Positions 29,856-40,139 of a stretch of DNA of 64,000 bases are shown here, piece after piece. Under the pieces are notes generated by a model, which saw nothing but the letters and a program-made list of their open reading frames with translations, did no database searches and was not told the origin of the DNA. Numbering within the stretch: the stretch's first letter is position 1; every line of letters begins with the position of its first letter. A program made the translations under genes and the position numbers. Source of the DNA: Promicromonospora soli (GTDB taxonomy: Bacteria; Actinomycetota; Actinomycetes; Actinomycetales; Cellulomonadaceae); contig NZ_BNAS01000002.1 of assembly GCF_014653785.1 (NCBI RefSeq), forward strand, positions 283,924 through 347,923, in the 5' to 3' direction.

Positions 29856-29878
29856 GAATGTTGATCAGAGGAACATTC
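29856..29878. promoter_or_regulatory. Inverted repeat upstream of the catabolic operon
   Basis: GAATGTT and AACATTC are separated by 9 bases. The left part ATGTTGAT matches the half site of the palindrome at 21273-21291, so both may bind the XRE-cupin protein. Confidence 0.5.
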
Positions 29879-29954
29879 CGAACGCTAGGGGCGACCTGTT
29901 TCCACCGCGTGTCCGGTGCGGCGCGGACGTGTGAAACGTCGGCACAATGGGCCC

Positions 29955-30947
29955 ATGCGTATCGCCGCCCCCATCGAGATCGGCCCGCTCGACGCCGACG
30001 CCCAGCAGGCCGTCCGCGACCTGGCCAAGGCCGCGGAGGCGTACGACGGCGTCGCTCCACTCTCCGAACAGCCCCTCCTGAACCTGGGCACGGACGCGGA
30101 GTGGATCACGCACGTCGTCGCGCACACCAAGGCGGGCAGCACCATCGGCTACGCGCAGATCGACCGCTCGGGCGAGACCGCGAGCGCCGAGCTGGTGGTC
30201 CACCCGGACCATCGCAGGGACGGCCGCGGCCGCATGCTCCTGAAGACCGCCGAGCGGGACGCCACGCTCCCGTCCCGCTCGGGCGAGCCCGGCCAGCACG
30301 GCAAGCAGCTGCGGGTCTGGGCGCACGGCGACCTCGGGTCCGCCCGGGGCTTCGCCCGGGCGTCGGGCCTTCGCCCGGTGCGCGAGCTGCTGTTCCTCGC
30401 CCGCCCGCTTGCCCAGGCGCGCCCGCTCGCCCCGGTGGACGCGCCCGGGCTCCCGGAGGCGCCCCCCGGCTACCGCCTGCGCACGTTCCGCCCCGGGGCC
30501 GACGACGCCGCCTGGCTCCGGATCAATGCCCGGGCGTTCGCCACCCACCCCGAGCAGGGGCGGATGACTCTCGACGACCTGCGCGCGCGGCAGGCCGAGC
30601 CGTGGTTCGACCCTGAGGGCTTCTTCCTGCTCGTCCCCGAGGACGCGGCCGGGACCGCCGAGGGCACGGCCGACGGCGACCCGGTGGCGTTCCAGTGGAC
30701 CAAGACGGAGCCGGGCCAGCCGGACGACGCCCGTGACGGCGAGATCTACGCGCTGGGCGTGGACCCGGACCACCAGGGCATGGGCCTGGGCCGGCTGATG
30801 ACCGATGTCGGCCTCGCGCACCTCGCGCGCACCGGTGCCACGCGTGCCGTGCTGTACGTGGAGGGCGACAACACCCCCGCCCTGGCCACGTACGAGCGCG
30901 CGGGGTTCACGCGGGCGGCTGTACACGTGCAGTACGCCCGCCCGTGA
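29955..30947 (+). CDS. mshD: Mycothiol synthase
   Basis: A 330-residue tandem GNAT protein. MshD acetylates Cys-GlcN-Ins with acetyl-CoA in the last step of mycothiol synthesis. The N-terminal GNAT half has [16 protein letters not shown] and the C-terminal half [14 protein letters not shown], with the family C terminus [19 protein letters not shown]. The length matches the family. The ATG at 29955 is chosen because the domain begins there; a start at 29916 would add 13 Arg-rich residues. It precedes ppk1 by 48 bases on the same strand. Confidence 0.92.
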   Translation: MRIAAPIEIGPLDADAQQAVRDLAKAAEAYDGVAPLSEQPLLNLGTDAEWITHVVAHTKAGSTIGYAQIDRSGETASAELVVHPDHRRDGRGRMLLKTAERDATLPSRSGEPGQHGKQLRVWAHGDLGSARGFARASGLRPVRELLFLARPLAQARPLAPVDAPGLPEAPPGYRLRTFRPGADDAAWLRINARAFATHPEQGRMTLDDLRARQAEPWFDPEGFFLLVPEDAAGTAEGTADGDPVAFQWTKTEPGQPDDARDGEIYALGVDPDHQGMGLGRLMTDVGLAHLARTGATRAVLYVEGDNTPALATYERAGFTRAAVHVQYARP

Positions 30948-30995
30948 CGATTGCTCTCCGAGAGCGTTACCCCCTGTGTACCGATCAGTGACACC

Positions 30996-33473
30996 ATGAA
31001 CGACATGAAGGACAGCGCTGCGAACACCTCCACCTGGACCCGGGACAAGAACGGCCGATTCATGAAGCAGAGCCCCCGTACCGCGAGCGCAGAGCCCACG
31101 AACGGCAGGCCCGAGGGCAGCCGGAGCCCGGTGGACGAGTCCGCCGACGGCGTGCCCGCCGTCGCGGTCAAGCCCCAGCGGGTGCCGAGGCTGGACGAGT
31201 CGTCGGCCGACGACATCCTGGACCCGCACTCCCTGGACCCGAGCCTGGCCGCGCACATCGCGGAGCACATCGCGGAGAGCCCGGGCGGAACCAGCCTGCT
31301 GGACCCGCTGCTGGGCGAACCGCTGCCCATGGACCGGTTCGCGGACCGGGAGCTGAGCTGGCTCGCGTTCAACCAGCGCGTGCTGGAGCTCGCGGAGGAC
31401 CCGCGCATCCCGCTGCTGGAGCGCGTCCGCTTCCTCGCGATCTTCGCGTCGAACCTGGACGAGTTCTTCATGGTGCGCGTGGCCGGCCTGAAGCGGCGCA
31501 TCGCGACGGGCATCGCGGTCACGAGCGCCTCGGGGCTCAGTCCGCGCCAGGCGTTGTCGCGGATCTCGGACGAGGCGCACGCGCTCATGGAGCGGCACGC
31601 GCACGTGTTCGAGAACGACGTGCAGCCGGCACTGGCCGGCGAGGGAATCACGCTGGTGCACTGGGGCGAGCTGGACACCAGGGAGCAGGAGCGGCTGCAC
31701 AAGTTCTTCCGCAAGCAGATCTTCCCGGTGCTCACCCCGCTTGCGGTGGACCCGGCCCACCCGTTCCCGTACATCTCGGGTCTCTCGCTCAACCTGGCGG
31801 TGGTGGTGGCGAACCCGGCCACGGGCAAGGAGCACTTCGCGCGGGTCAAGGTGCCGCCGCTGCTGCCGCGCTTCATCGCGGTGGACGCGTCGGGCAAGCC
31901 GCGCCGCCCCGGCACCAAGAAGGCCGACCCGCAGCGCGGGCCGCTCTCGTTCGTACCGCTCGAGGAGGTCATCGCGCAGCACCTCGACTACCTGTTCCCT
32001 GGCATGGAGGTGCGGGAGAACCACACGTTCCGCGTCACCCGGAACGAGGACGTGGACGTCGAGGAGGACGACGCCGAGAACCTGCTCCAGGCCATGGAGA
32101 AGGAGCTCCTGCGGCGCCGGTTCGGCCCCCCGGTGCGGCTTGAGATCGAGAAGGACATCAGCCCCCGCATCCGGGACCTGATCGTCCGCGAGCTGGGCGT
32201 GAAGGACGAGGAGGTCTACGAGCTGCCCGCGCTGCTGGACCTCACGGGCCTCAACCTCATCGCGGACCTCGACCTCACGTCGCTGCACTACCCGCCGTTC
32301 GTGCCGTCCACGCACCGGCACCTCGCGGAGGTGGAGAGCTCCAAGCCGACCGACGTGTTCGGCGCCATCCGCCGGCGGGACATCCTGCTGCACCACCCGT
32401 ACGACAGCTTCTCCACGAGCGTGCAGACGTTCCTGGAGCAGGCGGCGGCCGACCCGCACGTGCTGGCGATCAAGCAGACCCTGTACCGGACGTCGGGCGA
32501 CTCCCCCATCGTGGACGCCCTGATCGACGCCGCCGAGGCCGGAAAGCAGGTCCTGGCCCTGGTCGAGATCAAGGCCCGCTTCGACGAGGAGGCCAACATC
32601 TCCTGGGCGCGCAAGCTCGAGGAGGCGGGGGTGCACGTCGTCTACGGGATCGTGGGCCTCAAGACGCACTGCAAGCTGTCGCTCGTGGTGCGGCAGGAGC
32701 CGGACGGCTCCCTGCTGCGCTACTGCCACGTCGGAACGGGCAACTACCACCCCAAGACAGCGCGCCTGTACACGGACCACGGTCTCCTGACCTGCGACGC
32801 GGACGTGGGCCAGGACCTGACCCGCCTGTTCAACCAGCTCTCCGGGTACGCCCCGAAGTCGACGTTCCACCGCCTGCTCGTGGCGCCCCGCGCCGTCCGC
32901 TCGGGCCTGGTGGAGCGCATCGAGCGCGAGGCGACCGCAGCCCGCGCCGGCCACGTGGCGTGGGTCAAGATGAAGATCAACTCGGTGGTCGACGAGACGG
33001 TGATCGACGCCCTGTACCGGGCCTCCCAGGCCGGGGTGCAGGTCGACCTCGTGGTGCGCGGCATCTGCGCGATCCGCGTGGGTGTCCCGGGCCTGAGCGA
33101 GAACATCCGGGTGCGGTCCATCCTGGGCCGCTTCCTGGAGCACTCGCGCATCTTCGCGTTCGCCAACTCGGCGGGGCCCGCCATCGCGGAGGGCCCGCAG
33201 GCCGGACCTGAGGTGTACCTCGGCTCGGCCGACCTGATGCACCGCAACCTCGACCGCCGGGTCGAGACGCTCATCCGGATCTCCGACCCGAACCACGTAG
33301 GCGAGCTCCTCGGCCTGCTGGACGAGTCCATGGCGGACACGACGGCGTCGTGGCACCTCCTGCCGGACGGCCGATGGGAGCGCCCGGCGTCCGGTTTTGA
33401 GGGCAACGGCCTGCGTGACCTGCAAGCGGTCCTGATCCAGCGGCAGCGGCGTCGGCTCGAGCCTGTCCGGTGA
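30996..33473 (+). CDS. ppk1: Polyphosphate kinase 1
   Basis: An 825-residue enzyme that reversibly polymerises the gamma-phosphate of ATP into polyphosphate at the membrane. The phospho-acceptor His region is [20 protein letters not shown] (His near residue 578). [18 protein letters not shown] and [13 protein letters not shown] are also family hallmarks. Members are usually ~690-740 residues; here the first ~100 residues are a Pro/Ala/Ser-rich extension of low complexity. The stop overlaps the GTG of mutT1 (GTGA). Confidence 0.93.
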   Translation: MNDMKDSAANTSTWTRDKNGRFMKQSPRTASAEPTNGRPEGSRSPVDESADGVPAVAVKPQRVPRLDESSADDILDPHSLDPSLAAHIAEHIAESPGGTSLLDPLLGEPLPMDRFADRELSWLAFNQRVLELAEDPRIPLLERVRFLAIFASNLDEFFMVRVAGLKRRIATGIAVTSASGLSPRQALSRISDEAHALMERHAHVFENDVQPALAGEGITLVHWGELDTREQERLHKFFRKQIFPVLTPLAVDPAHPFPYISGLSLNLAVVVANPATGKEHFARVKVPPLLPRFIAVDASGKPRRPGTKKADPQRGPLSFVPLEEVIAQHLDYLFPGMEVRENHTFRVTRNEDVDVEEDDAENLLQAMEKELLRRRFGPPVRLEIEKDISPRIRDLIVRELGVKDEEVYELPALLDLTGLNLIADLDLTSLHYPPFVPSTHRHLAEVESSKPTDVFGAIRRRDILLHHPYDSFSTSVQTFLEQAAADPHVLAIKQTLYRTSGDSPIVDALIDAAEAGKQVLALVEIKARFDEEANISWARKLEEAGVHVVYGIVGLKTHCKLSLVVRQEPDGSLLRYCHVGTGNYHPKTARLYTDHGLLTCDADVGQDLTRLFNQLSGYAPKSTFHRLLVAPRAVRSGLVERIEREATAARAGHVAWVKMKINSVVDETVIDALYRASQAGVQVDLVVRGICAIRVGVPGLSENIRVRSILGRFLEHSRIFAFANSAGPAIAEGPQAGPEVYLGSADLMHRNLDRRVETLIRISDPNHVGELLGLLDESMADTTASWHLLPDGRWERPASGFEGNGLRDLQAVLIQRQRRRLEPVR

Positions 33474-34504
33474 CGGTCCGGAGGCCGGTGGTGAGCACTC
33501 AGCCGACGGCGGCGGCCCCACCCGCCGCCACCATGCACACCCCGGTCGTCATGACGGCGGGCGCGCTCGTGTGGCGCCGCCGTGGCGGCGAGCTCCAGGT
33601 GCAGCTGGTGCACCGGCCCCGGTACGACGACTGGTCGTGGCCCAAGGGCAAGCTCGAGGTCGGGGAGTCCTTCCAGGGCGCCGCGATCCGTGAGGTCGGC
33701 GAGGAGACGGGCAAGGAGGTCGTGCTCGGCCGCCCGCTGCCCGGGCTGCAGTACCTCACGCCCGACGGCGGTGTGAAGCGCGTGCACTACTGGGCGTCGC
33801 GCCGCGCCCGCAAAGGTCACGACTCGGCCGCCCTCACGGCACGTGCGCCGATAGCCCCTGTCGACCGCGACGAGATCGACAAGGTGGAGTGGGTGGACAT
33901 CGCCGAGGCGGGCCGGCGCCTCACCCGGACGTCCGACCGCGGACCGCTGGACGCCCTGGTGAACGCCGAGTCGGAGGGCCTGCTCGACACGCGCACGCTC
34001 GTCATCACGAGGCACGGCCGGGCGGTGCCACGCGCGTCCTGGCACGGCGCGGAGCGCGACCGCCCGCTCACGCCGCTCGGGCACGGCCAGGCCGCCGCGC
34101 TGGTGCCGGTGCTTGCCGCCTACGGCGTCGAGCAGGTGATCAGCTCCCGGTGGGAGCGGTGCGCCACCACCATCGACCCGTACGTGCGGGCAGCCGGCCT
34201 GCGGCCGACGTACAGCGAGCACCTCACCGAGGCGCAGCACGAGCGGTCGCCGTCGCGCGTCGCCGCGACCGTGCGGGAGCTGCTGGAGGAGACCGCGGAG
34301 TCGTGGGTGATCTGCACCCACCGCCCCGTCCTGCCCACCGTGCTGGACGTGCTCGCCCATCACGCCCCGCCCGCGGTGGCCAGCGGCCTGCCGACGCGCG
34401 ACCCGTTCCTCGAACCCGGCGAGGCGCTCGTGGCGCACGTCGCGGACACGCCCACGGGACCGCGAGTGGTGGCCACCGAAAAAGTGAACCCGCCGGTCTG
34501 GTGA
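33470..34504 (+). CDS. mutT1: MutT1-type Nudix hydrolase fused to histidine phosphatase
   Basis: A 344-residue two-domain protein as in mycobacterial MutT1. Residues ~25-165 are a Nudix domain with the box [17 protein letters not shown]. Residues ~175-340 are a histidine-phosphatase domain (VITRHGRA with the RHG catalytic His; later THRPVLP). The mycobacterial enzyme hydrolyses 8-oxo-(d)GTP and diadenosine polyphosphates. The gene overlaps ppk1 by 4 bases, the same pairing seen in M. tuberculosis. Confidence 0.9.
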   Translation: MTVRRPVVSTQPTAAAPPAATMHTPVVMTAGALVWRRRGGELQVQLVHRPRYDDWSWPKGKLEVGESFQGAAIREVGEETGKEVVLGRPLPGLQYLTPDGGVKRVHYWASRRARKGHDSAALTARAPIAPVDRDEIDKVEWVDIAEAGRRLTRTSDRGPLDALVNAESEGLLDTRTLVITRHGRAVPRASWHGAERDRPLTPLGHGQAAALVPVLAAYGVEQVISSRWERCATTIDPYVRAAGLRPTYSEHLTEAQHERSPSRVAATVRELLEETAESWVICTHRPVLPTVLDVLAHHAPPAVASGLPTRDPFLEPGEALVAHVADTPTGPRVVATEKVNPPVW

Positions 34505-34550
34505 CCGCGGTGGTGGACACACGCTCTACTTCGGCGCACTATCGGTCACC

Positions 34551-35186
34551 ATGAGCAGTGACCAACGGCCGCCGAGACGGCCGGCCATGCTGGACCCCCG
34601 GGACGCCGAGGCGCTCCCGGGCGAGGTGGACCCCGCCCTGCGCGACGAGATCGCCCACGCGACGGCACACGCTCTCGTGAACCGCGCCCGCACCACCGAG
34701 GACCCGACAGTGGTGGAGCGGCTCATCCACCTCGTCGAGAACGAGGGCCTCGACACGGTGGCCGGCCTGTGGGCGGACGCCGCCGCCGTCTCCCTGCCCG
34801 GCTCGCTGTGGCGGCTGTACGTGCTGCGCGAGTGGGTCCGCCGGGACATGGCTACCGTCATGCTCAGGTATCGGCTCGGTGTGGAAGCGGCACCCGTCCA
34901 GGAGGCCGTGGCGGGCGTGCCGAGCCCGCCGGAGCCGGCCGACCTGCAGATCCTGGCCGACGCCGTGCTGTCCGGCGTCTTCACCGGCGACCTCGCCGTC
35001 GCGCTCGAACGGGCCGGCGCGTTCTGCCGCATCCTGTCGACCGGCGCGGCGTTCGACGCGGACTCCCGCGAGGTCGCCGACCCCACCGGCGCCACCCGGA
35101 TGACCCGCAGCGCGAGCTCGCTCCTGCGCACCGCGGAAGAGCTGGAACGGGCCGGTGGCCTGTGGAGAACCGGCTCCCTGGAGTAG
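34551..35186 (+). CDS. Conserved hypothetical protein
   Basis: A 211-residue soluble protein I do not recognise. It is helix rich with good actinobacterial codon use. Visible segments are ENEGLDTVAGLWADAAAVS, LYVLREWVRRD and ILADAVLSGVFTGDLAVALE. It has no signal peptide or transmembrane helix. The spacing of 46 bases after mutT1 suggests one transcript with ppk1-mutT1, so a link to nucleotide or phosphate metabolism is possible but not shown. Confidence 0.75.
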   Translation: MSSDQRPPRRPAMLDPRDAEALPGEVDPALRDEIAHATAHALVNRARTTEDPTVVERLIHLVENEGLDTVAGLWADAAAVSLPGSLWRLYVLREWVRRDMATVMLRYRLGVEAAPVQEAVAGVPSPPEPADLQILADAVLSGVFTGDLAVALERAGAFCRILSTGAAFDADSREVADPTGATRMTRSASSLLRTAEELERAGGLWRTGSLE

Positions 35187-35239
35187 GCCGGAACGCTGTC
35201 AAGCCTGGTCGAACGCATGCCATGTGATGTCCGACCCCC

Positions 35240-35267
35240 TTGGCAGATCCCAGCACACGATTAGGAT
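35240..35267 (+). promoter_or_regulatory. Distal promoter candidate for the DUF47-PiT operon
   Basis: TTGGCA (35240-35245) and TAGGAT (35262-35267) lie 16 bases apart. Confidence 0.45.
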
Positions 35268-35458
35268 GGTGCAAGCGACGCCGGGCTGCGGATGCCCCGG
35301 GCTCCACCTCAAGCCGCTACGAGCGGCCCCGCGCCGAGAGGCGCTCCCGGTTCGGCGTCGCTCTCTTCTCCCACCTCCCAGCTGACGATGCCGTTGGCAG
35401 AGTCCTGCTCGCAGGTCAGTGGCCATTGTCACGGGTTGCCAAAGTGCGGCCTAGCAAA

Positions 35459-35487
35459 TTGGCGATAGACAGCCACGGCTCTACGCT
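35459..35487 (+). promoter_or_regulatory. Proximal promoter candidate for the DUF47-PiT operon
   Basis: TTGGCG (35459-35464) and TACGCT (35482-35487) lie 17 bases apart, 35 bases before the GTG of the DUF47 gene. Confidence 0.5.
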
Positions 35488-35522
35488 GAGGCTGTTCCAA
35501 AGCCCTCAGAACGGGAGCCCTC

Positions 35523-36140
35523 GTGCGCCTTACTCCGCGCGACACCAAGTACTTCGATCTTCTCGCCGCCTCGGCCCAGCACCTGGTCCGCGGCGCGTCT
35601 TTGCTGGCAGAGCTGCTCGGCGCGGACAGGGCAGGCCGCGAGAAGCTTGCCGAAGAGATGCACGACGTCGAGCACCTCGCCGATGAGGCCACACACTCGA
35701 TCATGCGCCGCCTCAACCAGACCTTCGTCACGCCGTTTGACCGCGAGGACATCTCCGGCCTGGCGTCGGCACTGGACGACTGCATGGACGAGATGGACGA
35801 GGCCGCCGAGCTGATAGTGCTGTACAAGCTCGACGCCCTGCCGGACCGAGTGTCCGAACAGGTCCAGGTGCTGCAGCGGTGCGCGGAGCTGACGGCGGAC
35901 GCCATGCCTCGCCTGCGCTCGATGGACAAGCTCGCGGACTACTGGGTCGAGGTGAACCGCCTGGAGAACCAGGCGGACAAGCTGCACCGCAAGCTGCTCG
36001 CCCAGCTCTTCGACGATTTTGCCGGCGACCCCGTCCAGCTCATGAAGCTGAAGGAGATCGTCGAGGTTCTCGAGAACGCCGCGGACAGCTTCGAGAAGGT
36101 GGCGAACATGGTCGAGACCATCGCCCTCAAGGAGTCCTGA
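35523..36140 (+). CDS. DUF47/PhoU-like Pit accessory protein
   Basis: A 205-residue all-helical protein of the DUF47 family (TPRDTKYFDLLAASAQHLVR; MRRLNQTFVTPFDREDI; VEVLENAADSFEKVANMVE). These proteins accompany PiT phosphate transporters and modulate their activity. It is followed by the PiT gene after one base, so the two are co-translated. The GTG start follows a run of weakly complementary bases only; the residue order around it fits the family start. Confidence 0.88.
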   Translation: MRLTPRDTKYFDLLAASAQHLVRGASLLAELLGADRAGREKLAEEMHDVEHLADEATHSIMRRLNQTFVTPFDREDISGLASALDDCMDEMDEAAELIVLYKLDALPDRVSEQVQVLQRCAELTADAMPRLRSMDKLADYWVEVNRLENQADKLHRKLLAQLFDDFAGDPVQLMKLKEIVEVLENAADSFEKVANMVETIALKES

Positions 36141-36141
36141 G

Positions 36142-37146
36142 TTGGAGGCCGCTCTCGTCGTCCTCGTGGTGGCGCTCGCCCTGAGCTTCGACTTCACCAA
36201 CGGCTTTCACGACGCCGCCAACGCGATCGCGACGTCGGTGTCCACGCGGGCGCTGACGCCGCGGGTAGCGCTCGTCATGGCGGCCGCCATGAACTTCACC
36301 GGTGCGCTGCTGGGCACCGAGGTCGCTGAGACCATCGCGACGTCCATCGTCAACCTCGAGGGCGTCGGCACGCATGGCGAGCTCACCGTCGTGCTGTGCG
36401 CTCTGCTCGGTGCGATCGTGTGGAACCTCATCACCTGGTGGTTCGGCCTTCCGTCGTCGTCCACGCACGCCCTTATCGGCGGGCTGGTCGGGGCCGGCGT
36501 CGCGGGCGGCATGAGCGTCTACTGGTCAGCGATCGTGGACAAGGTGGTCCTGCCGATGATCGTCTCGCCGCTGGTGGGCTTCGGGCTCGCCTTCGCGGTG
36601 ATGGTCGCCATCCTGTGGATCTTCCGCAGCGCGGCACCCGCCAAGACGCACCGCCGCTTCCGGATCGCGCAGACCGCGTCGGCCGCCGCGATGGCACTGG
36701 GGCACGGGCTGCAGGACGCGCAGAAGACGATGGGGGTCATCTACCTCGCGCTGCTCACGGTCGGCTGGGCCACCACGGACCAGGGCATCCCGCTCTGGGT
36801 CAAGCTGTCGGCCGCGGCTGCCATCTCCGCGGGGACCTACTCAGGCGGCTGGCGCATCATGCGCACGCTCGGCCGCCGGATCATCGAGCTCGACCCTGCC
36901 CGCGGCTTCGTGGCCGAGTCCGTCTCGGCGCTCGTGCTGTACGTCAACGCGTTCGCCCTGCACGCCCCGGTCTCCACCACGCACACGATCACCTCGGCGA
37001 TCATGGGCGTGGGCGCCACCCGCAGGCTCTCCGCCGTGCGCTGGGGAGTGGCCGGGAACATCGCCGTCGCCTGGGTCCTCACCATCCCCGCCGCGGCGCT
37101 GGTGGCCGCGCTCGCGACGTGGGCGCTCTGGCCCTTCCTCACCTAG
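36142..37146 (+). CDS. pit: Low-affinity inorganic phosphate transporter (PiT)
   Basis: A 334-residue membrane protein with about ten hydrophobic segments. Both copies of the PiT signature are visible: FDFTNGFHDAANAIATSVSTR at the N terminus and a second half with ALVLYVNAFALHAPVSTTHT; GLPSSSTHALIG is also present. It couples phosphate uptake to a proton or metal-phosphate gradient. The TTG start (36142) has AAGGAG 8 bases upstream within the end of the DUF47 gene. Confidence 0.9.
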   Translation: MEAALVVLVVALALSFDFTNGFHDAANAIATSVSTRALTPRVALVMAAAMNFTGALLGTEVAETIATSIVNLEGVGTHGELTVVLCALLGAIVWNLITWWFGLPSSSTHALIGGLVGAGVAGGMSVYWSAIVDKVVLPMIVSPLVGFGLAFAVMVAILWIFRSAAPAKTHRRFRIAQTASAAAMALGHGLQDAQKTMGVIYLALLTVGWATTDQGIPLWVKLSAAAAISAGTYSGGWRIMRTLGRRIIELDPARGFVAESVSALVLYVNAFALHAPVSTTHTITSAIMGVGATRRLSAVRWGVAGNIAVAWVLTIPAAALVAALATWALWPFLT

Positions 37147-37266
37147 CCGCCCTTGATGCACCTGCCCGGCCGCGGGGGGCCGCCGGCGTCGCCCTGACTA
37201 GGCACGTCACGCGGACCGTGTCGCGCGGATCACACCCCGGCCCTCGAATCGATTCCCGCAAAACCC

Positions 37267-37294
37267 TTGCAGTGGGCAACAATGGGGATACAGT
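37267..37294 (+). promoter_or_regulatory. Promoter candidate for the MFS exporter
   Basis: TTGCAG (37267-37272) and TACAGT (37289-37294) are 16 bases apart. An imperfect palindrome TTGCCTTAAGCAA overlaps the start region and could be an operator. Confidence 0.45.
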
Positions 37295-37331
37295 TGCCTT
37301 AAGCAATCAATGCGAGGCAGCAGGAGTGTGC

Positions 37332-38939
37332 ATGACCAGCCCCCAGCTCGAGTCCACTGTGGTCGAGCCCGACCACCTCCAGGGCGAACCACCCGCCATG
37401 ACGCACAGCGAGGTCCTCCGGGCGCTGTCCGGGATCCTGCTCGGCATGTTCGTCTCGGTCCTGGCTATGTCGGTGGTGTCGTCGTCCCTGCCGAGGATCA
37501 TCACCGACCTCGAGGGCGGGCAGTCGTCGTTCACGTGGGTGGTGACGGCCACGCTGCTGACGTCGACGATCTCCACCCCGATCTGGGGCAAGCTCGCCGA
37601 CCTCACCAACCGCAAGACGCTGATCCAGGTCGCCCTCATCATCTCCGTGCTGTCGGCCGCCGCCGCCGGTTTCTCGCAGGACGTCGGCCAGCTCATCACG
37701 TTCCGCGCCTTCCAGGGCATCGGCGCGGGCGGCCTGCAGTCGCTCGCCGCCGTGCTCATCGCCGACATCATCAGCCCACGCCAGCGCGGCCGGTACATGG
37801 GCCTCATGGGCTCGATCATGGGTATCGGCATGGTCGGCGGTCCGATCCTCGGCGGCTTCCTCACGGACGCCATCAGCTGGCGCTGGAACTTCTTCGTTGG
37901 CCTGCCGTTCGCGGTGGCCTCGATCATCGTGCTGCAGCTGACGCTCAGGCTCCCGCAGCGGCCGCGCGGCTCCGCGAAGATCGACGTCGTCGGCGCCACG
38001 CTGATCGCCGCCGGTATCGCGTCCCTGCTGCTGTGGGTCACGTTCGCAGGCACCGAGCTCGACTGGATCTCGTGGCAGACGGCGGCCATGGTCGGCGGCT
38101 CGCTCGTGCTTCTCGCCATCGCCGTGCTCGTCGAGCTGCGGGTCAAGAACCCGCTCATCCCGATGTACCTGTTCAAGAACCGGACCCTGGTGCTTGCCGT
38201 CATCGGCTCGGTCGCGGTGGGTGTCGCGATGTTCGGCTCGTCCGTGTTCCTCAGCCAGTACATGCAGCTCTCGCGCGGCAAGACGCCCACCGAGTCGGGC
38301 CTGTACACCATCCCGATGGTCGTCGGCCTGTTCCTGTCGTCCACGGTCGGCGGGCAGCTCATCTCCAGGACCGGCAGGTACAAGCCCTTCATGGTCACCG
38401 GCGGCATGCTCCTGACGGGCGGCCTGCTGCTCCTGTCGACGCTCGACTACCACACGTCGTTCGTGCTGGTGTCGATCTACCTGTTCGTCCTGGGTGCCGG
38501 CGTCGGGCTGCTCATGCAGAACATGGTGCTGGCCACGCAGAACACGCTGCACATCAAGGACTCGGGTAGCGGCACGTCGACCGTGACGTTCTTCCGGTCG
38601 CTCGGCGGCGCGATCGGCGTCTCCGCGCTCGGCGCGATCCTCGGGCACAGCGTGAAGGTGAGCCTGCAGGACGGCGTCACCAAGATCGCGCCGCAGCTGG
38701 CGCAGCAGGGGATCGACCCCTCGACTGTCCAGTCCGGGGGCGGCACGCTGCCCGACCTCGCGGCGCTCCCGCCCATCCTGGTCGAGGTCGTCGAGAAGGC
38801 GTACGCGAACGGCATCGCCGAGATCTTCCTCGCCGCCGTCCCGCTCGCGCTGGTCGCCCTGCTCTGCGTCTCCCTCATCAAGGAGGTGCCGCTGGGCCAC
38901 CGCTCGGGCATCGACCAGCTCAAGGACCTCAAGGCGTAG
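37332..38939 (+). CDS. MFS drug exporter, DHA2 (14-TMS, EmrB/QacA-type)
   Basis: A 535-residue major facilitator protein with ~14 transmembrane helices. Motif A (GKLADLTNRKTLIQ), motif B/C features (RAFQGIGAGGLQ; GMVGGPILGGFLTD) and D1 (SVVSSSLPRIITDL) fit the DHA2 multidrug group. The ATG at 37332 has AGGAG 5 bases upstream. It probably exports cationic or hydrophobic toxic compounds by proton antiport. It is monocistronic, followed by a strong palindrome. Confidence 0.9.
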   Translation: MTSPQLESTVVEPDHLQGEPPAMTHSEVLRALSGILLGMFVSVLAMSVVSSSLPRIITDLEGGQSSFTWVVTATLLTSTISTPIWGKLADLTNRKTLIQVALIISVLSAAAAGFSQDVGQLITFRAFQGIGAGGLQSLAAVLIADIISPRQRGRYMGLMGSIMGIGMVGGPILGGFLTDAISWRWNFFVGLPFAVASIIVLQLTLRLPQRPRGSAKIDVVGATLIAAGIASLLLWVTFAGTELDWISWQTAAMVGGSLVLLAIAVLVELRVKNPLIPMYLFKNRTLVLAVIGSVAVGVAMFGSSVFLSQYMQLSRGKTPTESGLYTIPMVVGLFLSSTVGGQLISRTGRYKPFMVTGGMLLTGGLLLLSTLDYHTSFVLVSIYLFVLGAGVGLLMQNMVLATQNTLHIKDSGSGTSTVTFFRSLGGAIGVSALGAILGHSVKVSLQDGVTKIAPQLAQQGIDPSTVQSGGGTLPDLAALPPILVEVVEKAYANGIAEIFLAAVPLALVALLCVSLIKEVPLGHRSGIDQLKDLKA

Positions 38940-38946
38940 CCAAACC

Positions 38947-39011
38947 TGGTTGTGGGCGCGATCGTTGCGCCTAAGACGGACGAACAGTCGCAACGATCGC
39001 GCCCACAACCA
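38947..39011. terminator. Hairpin between convergent genes
   Basis: Perfect 23-base arms (38947-38969 and 38989-39011) surround a 19-base loop. It sits midway between the MFS and dehydrogenase stops. It probably stops transcription from both sides. Confidence 0.7.
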
Positions 39012-39032
39012 AGGCGGCTCAGCACTTTCGGG

Positions 39033-40046
39033 TCAGCCGATGGTGACGACGACCTTGTCCGCCGCGCCGGGCGTCGCCGCGGTCACCAGAGCCTGCTGCG
39101 CGTCGTCGAATCCGAAGCGGTCGCTGATGATGACCTCGAACTTCTCCCAGTTCTCGGCGATCTCCTTGGTCACCTCGAAGATCTCCGTCGGGTACCCCAT
39201 CGAGGTCACGATGTTGACCTCGGCGTCGAGGATCGCCCCGAAGTCGACCTCGACGGGCTTCTTGTGGACGGCGACGACGCCGATCGTCGCGTGATGCTTC
39301 GCGTTGGCCAGCGCGGTCTGGACCACTACCGGAGCCCCGGCCGCGTCGAGGTAGATGTCGGTGCCGGCGCGGGGCTTGCCGAACGCGGTCGTCCCGGTGC
39401 CGTGCAGCTCCGTGAGCCTCGTGGCCACGTCCTCCTTGCTGGAGTTGATGACGGCGTCGGCGCCCACGGCGAGCGCCTTCTCGAGGCGCGAGGGAAGCAG
39501 GTCGACGACGACCACGCTCTGCGCCCCACTGAGCTTGAACCCGATCGCTGCTCCCAGCCCGATCGGTCCGGCGCCGAACACCACCACCTTGTCGCCCGGC
39601 TTCACGCCGGTGCGGTTCACCGCGTGGCGGGCGACGGCCATCGGCTCGTTGAGCGCGGCGACGTCGAACGGAACGTCGTCAGGGATGATCGCGAGGCTGG
39701 TGCCGACCTCGGCGTTCTCGACCAGCAGGTACTCCGAGAGGGTCCCCTGAGGTCCGCCGCTGCCGATCATGCCGCTGCCCGGCGCGATGGGGTTGATGAC
39801 CACGTGGTCCCCGACCGCGACGCCCTGTACCTCGGCGCCGACCTCGACGACCTCACCGGCGCCCTCGTGGCCGAGCGGAGTCTCCCCCTGGCGCGGTGGG
39901 ATGCCGCCGATCGAGATGTAGTAGCTGTCCGAGCCGCAGATACCGCTCGCGCGCATCCGTACCAGGACGTCCTTCGGGCCGGCCGACGGCGTCGGCACCT
40001 CCCTGACCGCCGTGGTCCCGGGACCTGTGACGATTACCGTCTTCAT
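39033..40046 (-). CDS. Zinc-type medium-chain alcohol/polyol dehydrogenase
   Basis: A 337-residue MDR oxidoreductase. The catalytic zinc site is seen in GICGSD and GHEGAGEVVEVG, and the Rossmann fold in VVVFGAGPIGLGAAIG. The four-cysteine structural zinc lobe is missing and replaced by a short Gly/Ser segment. That fits sorbitol or threonine dehydrogenase-like relatives. Divergent from a LacI regulator with a palindrome between, so it is likely induced by the sugar or polyol that regulator senses. A GGAGGG site precedes the ATG. Confidence 0.87.
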   Translation of the reverse strand: MKTVIVTGPGTTAVREVPTPSAGPKDVLVRMRASGICGSDSYYISIGGIPPRQGETPLGHEGAGEVVEVGAEVQGVAVGDHVVINPIAPGSGMIGSGGPQGTLSEYLLVENAEVGTSLAIIPDDVPFDVAALNEPMAVARHAVNRTGVKPGDKVVVFGAGPIGLGAAIGFKLSGAQSVVVVDLLPSRLEKALAVGADAVINSSKEDVATRLTELHGTGTTAFGKPRAGTDIYLDAAGAPVVVQTALANAKHHATIGVVAVHKKPVEVDFGAILDAEVNIVTSMGYPTEIFEVTKEIAENWEKFEVIISDRFGFDDAQQALVTAATPGAADKVVVTIG

Positions 40047-40093
40047 GGCGACGGCCTCCCTCCGTGTTGTTGTGCTCGCTATCGACTATGATT

Positions 40094-40109
40094 ACTAAAT
40101 CGAATTAGT
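40094..40109. promoter_or_regulatory. LacI-type operator
   Basis: ACTAAATCGAATTAGT is palindromic at 14 of 16 positions with TCGA at its centre. It lies in the A/T-rich gap between the divergent dehydrogenase and LacI genes. Confidence 0.6.
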
Positions 40110-40139
40110 GCAACCATGCTGCGAACCGGAGGAGGGCGA

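Larger units (their letters stand above)
35187..35522. other. 336-bp intergenic region with two promoter candidates
   Basis: There is no gene here that I can support. Two promoter-like pairs point right, toward the DUF47/PiT operon (separate entries). If the first is used, the transcript has a ~250-base leader. Confidence 0.5.

Noticed and set aside
29865..33521. 1218-codon minus-strand frame opposite mshD and ppk1
   Set aside because: It is antisense to two well-recognised genes and is His/Arg/Val repetitive, a known artefact of high GC.
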